From the NCBI GenBank assembly GCA_902779305.1, contig CACZBD010000017.1, positions 1 through 63,524 on the forward strand: a stretch of DNA of 63,524 nucleotides, given 5' to 3'. Positions 42,306-51,917 of the stretch are shown here, in pieces. Numbering within the stretch: the first letter of the stretch is position 1; every line of letters starts with the position of its first letter. Source of the stretch: an uncultured Lachnospiraceae bacterium. Its GTDB lineage: Bacteria > Bacillota > Clostridia > Lachnospirales > Lachnospiraceae. The translations under genes were made by a program, and so were the position numbers. The notes under the pieces are model-generated. The model was not told the DNA's origin. It did not search any database and saw only the letters and a list, made by a program, of their open reading frames with translations.

Positions 42306-43678
42306 TGCCATGCGGGATCCGAAGCGGCCGCTGCCTGTTCAGCCCTTAATTTATCAATATCCTTAAGGACTTCTTCGGGTGTCATCTCGTCTAAGAACAT
42401 TGCGGACATATCGGCACCGATATCCATCCATGCAGGATTGTAGTACTTAACGGATGCCTGGAAAACAGCAACCTTATTCGGATATCTGTCATAGAAATCC
42501 TGAACAACCGCAGAGTATGCCGAAGGAGCATTGGAATAAGGAAGCTGGTTGAACTTGCCGACATTTTCCGTCATATAAGCAAGGCTTTCATCGGAAGCCA
42601 TGAACTCCAAATACTTCTTGGCAGCATCGATATTCTTGGAACCGGAGAAGATAAATCTGGAAGGTCCGCAGTAGTTTACGTTAAGCGCCTGATTGTCACA
42701 CAGAGGATTTACGAAATACCCGATATTGTCCACCGGGAAGTCGGGATCTGCCGCATTCACTTCGGCACCGAGACCCTGGTTGTAAAGTACCATTGCATAT
42801 TCGCCGCTTGCGATCGAAGCAGGCGCGTTTGCATATTCGTTTGACATATAGTTGTCGCCCATGTAACCCTTGTCTGCCATTTCCTTTAACTGTGCAAACA
42901 TCGTTGTGAGTTCCGGATTTCCTTCAAAAGTAGCTTCATTGTTGTTCAGCTTATCGGGATAGGAAGGATCTGCCTGTGTAGCGGCAACGGCTGCTTCCGT
43001 CCAGCATACATGATGCCATCCGTCCGAAACACATTCATAGACCGGGATGATCCCTGCTGCCTTGATCTTTTCACATACATCGCAGAATTCTGCATAGTTT
43101 GTCGGGATCGAAAGCCCGAGTTCTTCAAACATGGAAATGTTATATGCTACTGCCCAGCATGCAGATACGTCCTGAATAGGCTGTCCGTAGAGTTTGCCGC
43201 CAACGGATAACTCAACGGCTGCTGCCGGATCAACGTTTCCTGCCCAGCTTTCGCCGGAAAGGTCAACCGCATTTTTCTCAACATCAAACTGTGTGACAAT
43301 GGAGAACTGCGAGCTCTGTCCGCCGAAGATATCCGTGCATTCGCCGGCATTGATCTTCGTCATCAAAAGACTTTCATACTGATCGGAAGGAACGATCTGA
43401 TAGTCTACCTTGATCCCGGTTTCCTCTGTGAATTTCTCGCCAAGTTCCATTTCGGCATCCTGGATCCAGTCCTGGCTTGCCATAAAGGTGATCGTTACAT
43501 CATCACCTGCATCTGCACTCTCCTCAACGGGAGCCACTTCTTCCGTAACTTCCTCTGCTGCCGCCGCAGGCTCCGAAGCTGCCGGAGCTGTATCCGCTGC
43601 GCCACCCTGTGCGCACCCTGCAAGCATTCCCATAACCATCGACACAGACAACAGTGTTACCAGTATCTTCTTTTTCAT
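42302..43678 (-). CDS. Sugar-binding lipoprotein of the CUT1 importer
   Basis: 458 residues from ATG 43678 (GAGAGGGTAAAT upstream). Signal peptide with lipobox LAGC (Cys 22 of this start), then an Ala/Glu/Pro-rich linker and a family 1 solute-binding domain. It captures the sugar outside the cell and passes it to the MalF/MalG-type permeases. It is divergent from the YesM/YesN genes, which probably control it. Confidence 0.92.
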   Translation of the reverse strand: MKKKILVTLLSVSMVMGMLAGCAQGGAADTAPAASEPAAAAEEVTEEVAPVEESADAGDDVTITFMASQDWIQDAEMELGEKFTEETGIKVDYQIVPSDQYESLLMTKINAGECTDIFGGQSSQFSIVTQFDVEKNAVDLSGESWAGNVDPAAAVELSVGGKLYGQPIQDVSACWAVAYNISMFEELGLSIPTNYAEFCDVCEKIKAAGIIPVYECVSDGWHHVCWTEAAVAATQADPSYPDKLNNNEATFEGNPELTTMFAQLKEMADKGYMGDNYMSNEYANAPASIASGEYAMVLYNQGLGAEVNAADPDFPVDNIGYFVNPLCDNQALNVNYCGPSRFIFSGSKNIDAAKKYLEFMASDESLAYMTENVGKFNQLPYSNAPSAYSAVVQDFYDRYPNKVAVFQASVKYYNPAWMDIGADMSAMFLDEMTPEEVLKDIDKLRAEQAAAASDPAWQ

Positions 43679-43819
43679 ATTTACCCTCTCTTTTCTTTGA
43701 TCAACTACAGTGACTGACATTGACAATCGATTGTTTGTATGCTTATCTTAAAACAATCCTTTTTCTGATAAAATGGATAAAAAAGGAATCCGGCATGGAT
43801 TTTTTTAACCGGGGGTATC

Positions 43820-45679
43820 ATGATCGGAAGAAGCAAAAAAAGTGTACAGACCACGTTGCAGTTCGTATTTTTTCTGCTGGTTACGTTGGTTTTTCTGGTG
43901 TACATCAGTTATTTCATCATATCCGAATCCCATAAGATCAAAACACAGGCTTTTGAGTCGGTTACCCGGGATACGCAGACGGCATCGGCGTTTATGGATG
44001 AAGAGATCAAAAGCGTCAATACCGTTATGCAGAATGTCGCCTATTCCAATCTCGTCAAGGAACATTTTCTTATATACATGAACAAGCCTGTTTCAAGCGG
44101 GGACGGGAATTATTCCGAAATGCAGAACATCAAGGTGCTTACCGATCTGCTCACGGCGATCATGGGGCCTTCACATCCCGTCGATCAGATCTATCTGTAT
44201 TCTCTTGAAGGCGGATGTGTCGGTGTCGGACTGGATAATTCGAATACCGCGGATCATGTGAGCGATAAGCCGTGGTATGCCGAACTTCAAAGCAGCGAGG
44301 ACAACCGTCTGATCTTCTGCGACCGGGATGAACGTCTGGCCAAGTTCTTTACCTATGAGGACGGATCCAGATTTCTTACCGTTGCGTCGGTGTATCTGTC
44401 GACATATTACAAGCCACAGGGGGTGATCGAGGTGAAGCATTCCATTTCCTCTCTCATCTCCAAACTGAAGAAGATCGATACGGGAGTCTATCACGAGAAG
44501 ATCTATATTTATGACCAGACGGGAAACAGTATCTACAGTTTCACGGATGATAACATGGCTGAACTTTATGCCGCATCCGTCATGGGAACCGATCAGACGG
44601 TTTTTGATGAATCCCGTCATATCTCATATGACAAAAATACACATCTTTTTGTCAATACCTCTTCCTATTCGGGCTTTACCACCGTGATCGCGATCGATAA
44701 CAGCGATCTCTACAGACCCATATACGACTATATCAAAGCAAACCTTCTGATCTTCGCCGGGTTTTTGGTTCTGATCCTCCTGCTTTCGTACGTTGTTTCC
44801 AGGATCATAACGATCCCGGTCATGAAGATGTATTCCGGCATTTCATCACTCCATACGGATGAAGAGAGCATGCTTACGGGATCCCTTGAGAAGATCGATA
44901 CAAACATCATCGAACTGGATACCCTTTACTCCGCGGTAATGGATATGCATGACCGTGCCAAAGCTTCCATGAACCGGGAGATCGTGCTGAACAATCAGCG
45001 GCTGCAGTCCCAGATCCTTGCCCTGCAGTCCCAGATGAACCCGCATTTTCTGTATAATTCTCTTGCAACCATTTCTGCCATGGCGGATGAAGGAATGAAT
45101 GATGAAGTCACAAAGATGTGTCAGACCATCTCGAGGATCTTAAGATATATCTCTTCCGACAAGGATCCGCTGGTACCCGTAAGCGAAGATGTCTCGCATG
45201 CGAAGGATTATCTTGAATGCATGAAGATGCGCTATGAAGATGATCTGATCTATCACATCAACATCCCGGAGGAAATGAAGGATATCAGGATCCCGAAGCT
45301 ATGTCTTCAGCTCATTGTCGAAAACTCGATCAAATATGCGACCAAAAACGTGCGTGCGCCCTGGATCATCAGCATTGACGGCCGCATGACCGGGATCTAC
45401 TGGGAGATCACCGTCAAAGACAACGGCCCCGGATTTCTTGAAGACGATCTGAAAGAGATCAATGATAAAATAGCCTATATCAACCAAACGGACCTGCTTC
45501 CGGGTCTCGAGATCAACGGCATGGGGCTGATGAACATCTATATCCGCTTTAAAACACTGTATCACGGCAAACACATTTTCCGCGTGAGCAACTATGCAGA
45601 AGGCGGCGCTCTTGTTACAATAGGAGGAGAGCTTGACTTGGCTGCGGATGCTCAGGAAACAGCAGGCACAGAGGGATGA
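43820..45679 (+). CDS. Sensor histidine kinase, YesM/LytS-like
   Basis: 619 residues: membrane segment (about 15-35), extracellular sensor region (about 36-300), membrane segment (about 300-325), HAMP-like region, His kinase with SQMNPHFLYNSLATISAMADEG (phospho-His in NPHFLYN), HATPase VENSIKYA and DNGPGF. Such kinases sense extracellular oligosaccharides directly or via the binding protein. GGGGGTAT precedes ATG 43820. The response regulator follows 3 nt later. Confidence 0.92.
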   Translation: MIGRSKKSVQTTLQFVFFLLVTLVFLVYISYFIISESHKIKTQAFESVTRDTQTASAFMDEEIKSVNTVMQNVAYSNLVKEHFLIYMNKPVSSGDGNYSEMQNIKVLTDLLTAIMGPSHPVDQIYLYSLEGGCVGVGLDNSNTADHVSDKPWYAELQSSEDNRLIFCDRDERLAKFFTYEDGSRFLTVASVYLSTYYKPQGVIEVKHSISSLISKLKKIDTGVYHEKIYIYDQTGNSIYSFTDDNMAELYAASVMGTDQTVFDESRHISYDKNTHLFVNTSSYSGFTTVIAIDNSDLYRPIYDYIKANLLIFAGFLVLILLLSYVVSRIITIPVMKMYSGISSLHTDEESMLTGSLEKIDTNIIELDTLYSAVMDMHDRAKASMNREIVLNNQRLQSQILALQSQMNPHFLYNSLATISAMADEGMNDEVTKMCQTISRILRYISSDKDPLVPVSEDVSHAKDYLECMKMRYEDDLIYHINIPEEMKDIRIPKLCLQLIVENSIKYATKNVRAPWIISIDGRMTGIYWEITVKDNGPGFLEDDLKEINDKIAYINQTDLLPGLEINGMGLMNIYIRFKTLYHGKHIFRVSNYAEGGALVTIGGELDLAADAQETAGTEG

Positions 45680-45682
45680 ACC

Positions 45683-46438
45683 ATGGATGACAGAAGGTTT
45701 CGGGTGATCATCGCAGAAGATGAGAAACTCATTGCAAAAAACATCGCAAAGCATATCGAAACGGAAAATCCCAATTTTAAGGTGTGCGGGATCTATTCTA
45801 ACGGGGAGGATGCGCTCAATGCCATAAAGCAGCAGCCGCCCGATGTGATTTTTACGGATATTTCGATGCCCGTTATGTCGGGGCTTGAACTTGCGGGTGA
45901 GATTCACCGCACGATGAACAATGTGAAATGTGTGATCGTAACCGGCTATGCCGATTTCCAATATGCCAAAGAAGCAATGCGCTACGGTGTGAAAGATTAC
46001 CTGTTAAAACCGGTCGATCCGGAAGAACTTCACAAGGTATTAAAGGAACTTGAACTGTCCCTGACCCGTATTTACGACGGGGTAAGGTCCGCAAACAACC
46101 AGGAGTCCCCGCTTTCGCCCGAAGAGATCGTAAAGCTTGTGAAGGAATATGTGCAAAATCACTATGCCTCCGATCTCGATCTCAATACGATCGCGCAGAA
46201 TCTCGGATTTTCTTCTTCGTATCTGACCAAGGTATTCAACAGGGTGGAGCAGATCACCCCTTCAAAGTATATCAGAAATTACAGGATGGGAATTGCAAAG
46301 CAGTTGATGAGTGATAAGGGAATGACCCTACAGCAGATCGCGGCTGCTGTAGGGTATAACGATCCCTTTCATTTCAGCAGATCATTTAAACAGACTTTCG
46401 GGATGAACCCGACAGAATACCGGGATTCTCTTAACTGA
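45683..46438 (+). CDS. Response regulator with AraC-type DNA-binding domain, YesN-like
   Basis: 251 residues: receiver domain (about 5-120) with phospho-Asp in DVIFTDISMPVMSGLEL and KPVDPEEL, then a linker and an AraC helix-turn-helix pair (about 150-250, LNTIAQNLGFSSSYLTKVFNR and QQIAAAVGYNDPFHFSRSFKQ). It should activate the importer operon. Its end overlaps the fucU stop by a few bases on the opposite strand. Confidence 0.93.
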   Translation: MDDRRFRVIIAEDEKLIAKNIAKHIETENPNFKVCGIYSNGEDALNAIKQQPPDVIFTDISMPVMSGLELAGEIHRTMNNVKCVIVTGYADFQYAKEAMRYGVKDYLLKPVDPEELHKVLKELELSLTRIYDGVRSANNQESPLSPEEIVKLVKEYVQNHYASDLDLNTIAQNLGFSSSYLTKVFNRVEQITPSKYIRNYRMGIAKQLMSDKGMTLQQIAAAVGYNDPFHFSRSFKQTFGMNPTEYRDSLN

Positions 46439-46871
46439 TCACGACGCCTTTTTGCAGCATGATGTTTGCGTAAAGGGCAGATTCTCCGGTAACGACCACT
46501 GCGTAAGCCGCCGCCGCTTCCTCATAGAAGGCAAAGCGCTCTATATGGCCGATCATCTTGTCACCTCTCTCGTCATGATCTTTCAGGATCTTCGCATAGG
46601 TATCCCAGATCGGCGTCTCAACAGGATCTCCTTTCATGACTTCCATAAGGTTTACAGGGTGCTCGACATAGGTATCAAGCGGAAACACGGTAAGGATGGC
46701 ATCGAGCACTTCCGGTACGCCGTGTCCGTCAAGACGTACCACGATCCCGTTTTTTCCCACGGATTCGGCGGGAAAATTGCCGTCCGATATCACGATCCTG
46801 TCGGCATGTCCCATCTCACACAGAACTTTTAAGAGCTGCGGAGACAGTATTTTAGGTATTCCTTTCAGCAT
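46431..46871 (-). CDS. fucU: Fucose mutarotase FucU / RbsD family
   Basis: 146 residues. Pattern LLKVLCEMGHADRIVISDGNFPAESV (about 14-39, His 22 and Asp 33 catalytic) and VEHPVNLM; the C-terminal AYAVVVTGESALYANIMLQKGV matches FucU rather than RbsD. It interconverts alpha and beta forms of L-fucose or related sugars. The operon upstream (reductase, dehydrogenase) suggests sugar or sugar-acid oxidation/reduction. Confidence 0.85.
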   Translation of the reverse strand: MLKGIPKILSPQLLKVLCEMGHADRIVISDGNFPAESVGKNGIVVRLDGHGVPEVLDAILTVFPLDTYVEHPVNLMEVMKGDPVETPIWDTYAKILKDHDERGDKMIGHIERFAFYEEAAAAYAVVVTGESALYANIMLQKGVVIS

Positions 46872-46905
46872 AATGATTTTCTCCCATGATCAAAATATAG
46901 TGTCC

Positions 46906-47886
46906 TTACTGCCACAGTTCTTCCCAATCGCTGGCGCCCGGCCATAAAAAGACCTGGCCTTTTACCAGACGGCAGTTGCAGTCGGCTTTCTTCAACAGTT
47001 CCATTTCATCATCTGTCAGCGGATCCTCTGTCGTACTTTTTAAGTTGGATCTGTACTGAGGTTCCTTCACGGAAAACGGGATGGTGCAAAGCCCGCGTTG
47101 TACGGCCCATTTAATGCACACAACTGCAGGATGGATGTTGTGATTATTCGCAACAGCAACCACTTCCGGAAGTTCTGTGTCAGCCACATCCGTGCTGCAC
47201 CTGTCTCTTTCGGGTCTGCTCGGCGAACCGATTGGACAGAAGCCGATCGGAACAATGTCATGGGCTTTGGCAAAATCAAACAATTCCTGTTGTTGAAAAG
47301 ACGGATGACATTCCATCTCAAGCGCTGCCGGCTTGATCCTGCATAGCGGAAGGACCTGCTCAAGTTTTGAAACCGTCATGTTAGACATACCGATCGCCTT
47401 GATCAGTCCTTCATCGTACAGTTCTTCCATCTGTCTCCATGTATCCATGAACTCCTCCACACTGAAGGGTTTCGAGTCAGGATTTCTGGAATCGCCGTCA
47501 CAACCCGGCGCATGATAATTCGGGAACGGCCAGTGGACAAAATACAGATCCACGTAGGACAGTCCCAGATCCTTAAGGCTCTTTTCGCATGCTTTCCGTA
47601 CTTCCCTGTGCTGGTCGTTCCAGACCTTGGACGTGATGAACAGATCTTCCCTTTTCACCGTCCCGTCCCGGAACAGATCAGCAAGCACGTTGCCGATCTG
47701 ATCCTCGTTCTGATAGACCGATGCGCAGTCAAGCATCCTGTAGCCTGCCTTTACCGCACCCGATACCGCAGAAGCGATCTGATCCGGTGTATATTTATCC
47801 GAACCGAAGGTACCAAGCCCGACGGCCGGCATAACGGCACCCGTGTTTAATGTATAGGCCGGTACATTTGTTATCAATTCACCCAT
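46906..47886 (-). CDS. Aldo/keto reductase
   Basis: 326 residues from ATG 47886 (GGGAGG upstream; the earlier Met has none). Catalytic Asp and Tyr in GYRMLDCASVYQNEDQIG, Lys in ITSKVWN, His in LYFVHWPFPNYH. Sugar-reductase-like group (xylose/aldose reductase style, MPAVGLGTFGSD). 34 nt upstream of fucU, 10 nt downstream of an alcohol dehydrogenase. It would reduce an aldose or ketone with NADPH. Confidence 0.88.
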   Translation of the reverse strand: MGELITNVPAYTLNTGAVMPAVGLGTFGSDKYTPDQIASAVSGAVKAGYRMLDCASVYQNEDQIGNVLADLFRDGTVKREDLFITSKVWNDQHREVRKACEKSLKDLGLSYVDLYFVHWPFPNYHAPGCDGDSRNPDSKPFSVEEFMDTWRQMEELYDEGLIKAIGMSNMTVSKLEQVLPLCRIKPAALEMECHPSFQQQELFDFAKAHDIVPIGFCPIGSPSRPERDRCSTDVADTELPEVVAVANNHNIHPAVVCIKWAVQRGLCTIPFSVKEPQYRSNLKSTTEDPLTDDEMELLKKADCNCRLVKGQVFLWPGASDWEELWQ

Positions 47887-47896
47887 GGATACCTCC

Positions 47897-48964
47897 CTAT
47901 TTTTCATTTTGATCGCCGAAGGTTACCGCTACTTTGCCGCAGTTTCCGGAAGCCATCAGAGCATATGCCTCGGGAGCCTGTTCCAGAGGAAATTCATGCG
48001 TGATCAGTTTATCCGGATGGATGCCCCAGCGTACCAGCTTATCGACAAGTTCCTCCATTTTCCAAAGCGAGGTTACCCAGGAACCGTAGATAGTCTTCTG
48101 GCCGTGGATGATGTCCGGGCTGGGATTGAAATTGCAGGTTCCGCCTTCCCCCACAAAAGCGATCTTTCCGTAGGAACGTGTTGCGCGGATGGCAAGCTGT
48201 CTTCCCGGATCCGATGCCGAACAGTCGATCGCTTTTTCCACGCCCTGTCCGCGGGTGATTTTTATGATCTCATCAAGTGTATCATCTCCGGGCTTGAAGA
48301 CATGGTCGACCAGTCCGAGCTTTTTGGCAAGATCGATCCGGTAATCATTCATTTCAACACCGATGAGCATATTTGCGCCCATGGCCTTGCAAAGCATCAG
48401 AGCCGCAAGACCGACGGGACCTAAACCTGTTATCAGAACAGCATCATTTCCGCTGACGCCGATCTTCTCTATCGCTTCATAAACCGTTCCAAAGCCGCAG
48501 GCTACCTGTGCGCCGTCCTTATAGGTAAGTTCATCCGGAAGTGCGATCAGATCCTTTTCATCGGCCAGGATATACTCGCCCATGCCGCCGTTTCTCTGCC
48601 AGCCGTATGCCGCACGGAACTTCGATGTACAGGAGATGTAGTAACCTCTTCTGCAGTCATTACATACACCGCAGCCGGAAATGTGGTAAACAATGACCCT
48701 GTCACCCTTCTTGAAACGCTTCAGTCCTTCTCCTTCTTCAATGATGACTCCGCAAGGCTCATGTCCCGCGATCATGCCGGGGATATAGCCTTCGGCGCCC
48801 TTACCGGTGTGTTCCCTGTAGATACATCTGATGTCGCTCCCGCAGATCGTGGTCGCTTTTGTGCGTAAGAGCACCTGTCCGAATCCGGGCTTCGGAACCT
48901 CAAAATCCTTCAGTTCAACAGTTGAATTCCCCGGCAGTATTGCACCTCTCATTTTTAAACCCAT
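47897..48964 (-). CDS. Zinc-dependent alcohol dehydrogenase (sorbitol/threonine type)
   Basis: 355 residues of the MDR family. Catalytic zinc ligands Cys in TTICGSD, His-Glu in AGHEPCG; structural zinc Cys cluster CGVCNDCRRGYYISC; GxGxxG Rossmann loop ITGLGPVGLAALML. It likely oxidises a polyol or sugar alcohol with NAD(P). First gene of the operon with the reductase and fucU. AAAGGAGAAGGG precedes ATG 48964. Confidence 0.9.
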   Translation of the reverse strand: MGLKMRGAILPGNSTVELKDFEVPKPGFGQVLLRTKATTICGSDIRCIYREHTGKGAEGYIPGMIAGHEPCGVIIEEGEGLKRFKKGDRVIVYHISGCGVCNDCRRGYYISCTSKFRAAYGWQRNGGMGEYILADEKDLIALPDELTYKDGAQVACGFGTVYEAIEKIGVSGNDAVLITGLGPVGLAALMLCKAMGANMLIGVEMNDYRIDLAKKLGLVDHVFKPGDDTLDEIIKITRGQGVEKAIDCSASDPGRQLAIRATRSYGKIAFVGEGGTCNFNPSPDIIHGQKTIYGSWVTSLWKMEELVDKLVRWGIHPDKLITHEFPLEQAPEAYALMASGNCGKVAVTFGDQNEK

Positions 48965-49056
48965 AACACCCTTCTCCTTTCTGAAAAGAAAAAAATTGAT
49001 TGCTCACTTGAAAGTATAGGGATTCAGGCAAATGATCAGTAAGAGATTTTTATGAC

Positions 49057-49106
49057 AGTTTTCGCAAGAATATGTCGTGTTTTCGCAGGTGATGTGTTAT
49101 TATAAT
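49057..49106 (+). promoter_or_regulatory. Direct repeat and -10 of the AraC gene
   Basis: GTTTTCGCA at 49057-49065 and again at 49077-49085 (20-nt period), the spacing of an AraC-type operator. TATAAT lies at 49101-49106, only 3 nt before the ATG at 49110, so transcription would begin at or after it (leaderless mRNA or a later start). Confidence 0.55.
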
Positions 49107-49109
49107 CGC

Positions 49110-50003
49110 ATGAAGACCTTATCTGAGAAAGGCAGCTTCGCTGCCGGTGATAAAACAGCATATCAGGACAGTGATATTACATTTATGATGGAAGGCGGAT
49201 CGTTGTATGTGGGCAACATCGTATACGAATGTTTCCACAGATCCATCCCCCTGCATGCACATTCCGATAACAGTTATGAGATCCACTATATCTCGTCCGG
49301 GCATGGCAAAGTTACGATCGAAGGGAAAGAATATGACACCCTGCCCGGGACACTGTATATTACCGGTCCGCATGTGAAGCATTCCATGATCCCGGATGAG
49401 ACGAACCCTTTGGCTGAATACTGTATCTACCTGAAGGTGTCCGGAAACGCAGAGAGGAGCCATAAAACAGCATCTCCTCTTAAGATCTTCAGGGAAATGC
49501 ACATTTGGTACGGACAGGATAACTATGGGATCTATGATCTGATGAAAGCCCTGTTTTACGAACTCAAAGAGCGGAACATCGGTTACAGGGCTGTTGTTGA
49601 ATCGATCATAAAACAGATCATCATCTCCTGTGTCAGAAACTATTCCGTTAATAAGGAAAACGACGATCTGAAGCGTATCAAGCCTGTCGATAAACAGTAC
49701 CTGATCATAGAAGAGGCTTTTCTCTATGAATACGCCTCTCTGACATTGTCGTCACTTGCCGCTAGATTAAATTTAAGCACAAGGCAGACGCAGCGATTAT
49801 TGCAGGAACATTATGGAATGAATTTCCAGAGCAAGAAGACCGAAGCCAAAATGAGTGCAGCCGCACTCATGCTCGGATTGCCGGACAGAACGGTCACCGG
49901 GATCGCGGACGAACTCGGCTATTCATCCGTTGAACATTTTTCATCTGCGTTCAGAAAATTTTACGGTATGAGCGCGAGCATGTACCGGGATACGGCAAAA
50001 TGA
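49110..50003 (+). CDS. AraC-family transcriptional regulator
   Basis: 297 residues if started at 49110. Cupin-like sensor region (HAHSDNSYEIHYISSGHGKVTIEGKEYDTLPG, about 47-78) and C-terminal pair of helix-turn-helix motifs (LSSLAARLNLSTRQTQRLLQEHYGM, GIADELGYSSVEHFSSAFRKF). It is divergent from the dehydrogenase-reductase-fucU operon and is its probable regulator. A start at GTG/ATG further in (ATG 49185) is possible because no Shine-Dalgarno is seen. The TGA stop is the first codon of repeat H6. Confidence 0.88.
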   Translation: MKTLSEKGSFAAGDKTAYQDSDITFMMEGGSLYVGNIVYECFHRSIPLHAHSDNSYEIHYISSGHGKVTIEGKEYDTLPGTLYITGPHVKHSMIPDETNPLAEYCIYLKVSGNAERSHKTASPLKIFREMHIWYGQDNYGIYDLMKALFYELKERNIGYRAVVESIIKQIIISCVRNYSVNKENDDLKRIKPVDKQYLIIEEAFLYEYASLTLSSLAARLNLSTRQTQRLLQEHYGMNFQSKKTEAKMSAAALMLGLPDRTVTGIADELGYSSVEHFSSAFRKFYGMSASMYRDTAK

Positions 50004-50030
50004 GCCCTTGGGGACGGGGTTAGGGGATCA
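50001..50030 (+). repeat. Palindromic repeat, half copy (H6)
   Basis: TGAGCCCTTGGGGACGGGGT then TAGGGGATCA; the initial TGA is the stop codon of the AraC gene. It separates convergent genes. Confidence 0.88.
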
Positions 50031-50038
50031 TACCCGTT

Positions 50039-50671
50039 TCATTCGTCTTTGTCGTCTATGGCGATGCCGTAATGCCTTGCCATCAGCGCAAGCTCAAGAC
50101 GGCTGTGAAAACCGGATTTCTGAAGCATACTGGTGATATGCATCTTGACGGTCGATTCCCCCATGTTGAGTTTCTTCGCGATCTCCTTGTTGGATGCGCC
50201 CGTGACCAGCTCCTTCAGCACTTCCACTTCCTTGTCCGAAAAATCCGTGCTGACAGCGCTTCCGATCGGGACCTCGATCTGTTCGCTCGGATAAACGGTC
50301 TCGCCCGCCATGACACGGTCCATGATCTCAAGTATGGGCTGTTCCTGGACTTCCTTCTGCCAGAACCCCTCGACACCGATCTCTCTCGCCTTTTTTTCGT
50401 AGGAAAGCTCCGGCATGGAGGTCACCACGATGATCTTCACATCAGGCTTGATGTCTTTGATCTTTTGGGCTGCCTTGAGGCCGCTCATGCTGCCCGGGAT
50501 GAGCACATCCATGAGCACAAGTTCCGCATCATTCTTTTCCAGATATTTGACTGCCTGCACGGCAGTGGAAAACGATGCGGCAAGCGTATAACCTGCGGCT
50601 CTTTCCACCGCGCTCTCAAATGTCTCCCGTATCATGCGGAAATCCTCCGCGATCACTACCCTATACAGCAT
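50039..50671 (-). CDS. Response regulator, NarL/LuxR type
   Basis: 210 residues: receiver with Asp-Asp near the start (IAEDFRMIRE), phospho-Asp in LVLMDVLIPGSMSG and Thr/Lys of the switch (VVTSMPE, EVQEQ), then a LuxR helix-turn-helix (about 145-205, GASNKEIAKKLNMGESTVKMHITSML). Start ATG 50671 overlaps the kinase gene end by 11 nt. The insertion GSMSG is somewhat long compared with typical receivers. Confidence 0.9.
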   Translation of the reverse strand: MLYRVVIAEDFRMIRETFESAVERAAGYTLAASFSTAVQAVKYLEKNDAELVLMDVLIPGSMSGLKAAQKIKDIKPDVKIIVVTSMPELSYEKKAREIGVEGFWQKEVQEQPILEIMDRVMAGETVYPSEQIEVPIGSAVSTDFSDKEVEVLKELVTGASNKEIAKKLNMGESTVKMHITSMLQKSGFHSRLELALMARHYGIAIDDKDE

Positions 50672-51917
50672 GATCTCCTCCCTTCGGAAGCATTATCCTG
50701 AGGGCAAAATCAGGTGAATACAGGATCTCCATGCTGCCGCCTGCTTCTATGATCTTTTCACGCAGGTTCCCGAGCCCGCCCCGCGGTTCGATCTCTTTTT
50801 CCGGGTTCTCTCCGTCGTTTCCAAGGCTTATGACATAATGATCGCTAAGATCCGAAACAACGATCGTTACCTCGGTTCCGTTCGTATGTTTTAACGTATT
50901 GCCGACCTGTGTCGAAACGGCCGCATCGACAACCGGTATCAGTTCTCTCTCCTTCGGAAGTTCGCCGATGATGTTCAGTCGGATCCCCAGAAGATCTGCC
51001 TCTTTTGAGATCACATAATAAGGCAGTTCCCATTCCTCAGGCTCATCGTTGATAAGGTGCTTTATATTATCCTGCCAGAGTTCGAGCATCTGCTTCCGGT
51101 CCACGCTTTCCGGCGCCGAAAGATATCTCTTTGCGATCAGAATGCTCTGACCGATATTGTCATGGAGAGCCGTTTTCAATTTCAGCAGTTCGCGGTTCAT
51201 GGAAACATAATCCAAAGTTTCCATCAACGCCTTAAGACGGTTGTTGAGTATCCGTGCCTTGTTCTGCTTTTCTTCAAGTTCCTGCGTGAGTTCATATTCC
51301 CTGCTGATATCGGCAGCGGTCAGTTCATACAACCCGACATCGTTCACCTGAAGCATTCTTCTCTTAATGCTGTAGATCCTGTCATCCGGGGCTTTGATGA
51401 TGACACTGTTATCATCCGCCAAAGCGTCTTCGTCGCCATACGCCTTCAGCTTTTCCCAGAATACACTGGCATTCAGCACACTCCCGGAAAAAACGCTGCG
51501 GGACAGTTCCTGCATGGCTTCATTGACCATGACGGGGATGCCGTCAAGCGTATAATAGGCAAGGCCCGCCGGAAGTTTGTCAAAAGCTTCCTTGACAGAC
51601 ATCGCGGATATATTCGTCTTCTGCCACATATCAAAATGATGCAGCGTAAACACAATGTACAGAAGCAGGATCATGAGCGCCGGGATCAGGATGGGCAACG
51701 GTATATCAAACGCGCTCAGGTCCTCCTGCTGGTACATGATCATCCCCTGATACAGGAAAAAGGCAATGGCAGCCATCACGCAGGTACATACGAACTGTAC
51801 ATTTTTCCTTCCCGCATCCAGCATCCGGATGATACAGCAGATAAACAAGATCATGATCAGCGTGGCAATGGCGAGCAGGCATCCTCTTAGAATTTCGGGA
51901 AGTAGTGTATATGTCAT
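50661..51917 (-). CDS. Sensor histidine kinase, NarX/DesK-like
   Basis: 418 residues. Three or so membrane segments (about 5-110), PAS-like part (about 120-215, YYTLDGIPVMVNEAMQEL), coiled coil, dimerisation helix with LKTALHDNIGQSIL (phospho-His about 270), ATPase N box QVGNTLKHT, G box GGLGNLREKI. It should phosphorylate the LuxR-type regulator. It overlaps the upstream seven-helix gene by 4 nt. Confidence 0.88.
   Translation of the reverse strand: MTYTLLPEILRGCLLAIATLIMILFICCIIRMLDAGRKNVQFVCTCVMAAIAFFLYQGMIMYQQEDLSAFDIPLPILIPALMILLLYIVFTLHHFDMWQKTNISAMSVKEAFDKLPAGLAYYTLDGIPVMVNEAMQELSRSVFSGSVLNASVFWEKLKAYGDEDALADDNSVIIKAPDDRIYSIKRRMLQVNDVGLYELTAADISREYELTQELEEKQNKARILNNRLKALMETLDYVSMNRELLKLKTALHDNIGQSILIAKRYLSAPESVDRKQMLELWQDNIKHLINDEPEEWELPYYVISKEADLLGIRLNIIGELPKERELIPVVDAAVSTQVGNTLKHTNGTEVTIVVSDLSDHYVISLGNDGENPEKEIEPRGGLGNLREKIIEAGGSMEILYSPDFALRIMLPKGGDHAV

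Noticed and set aside
17634..50030. Could the spaced GGGGACGGGG repeats be a CRISPR array or clustered attachment sites?
   Set aside because: Spacing is irregular (1-12 kb), copies are inverted palindromes at gene ends and no cas or integrase genes are present.
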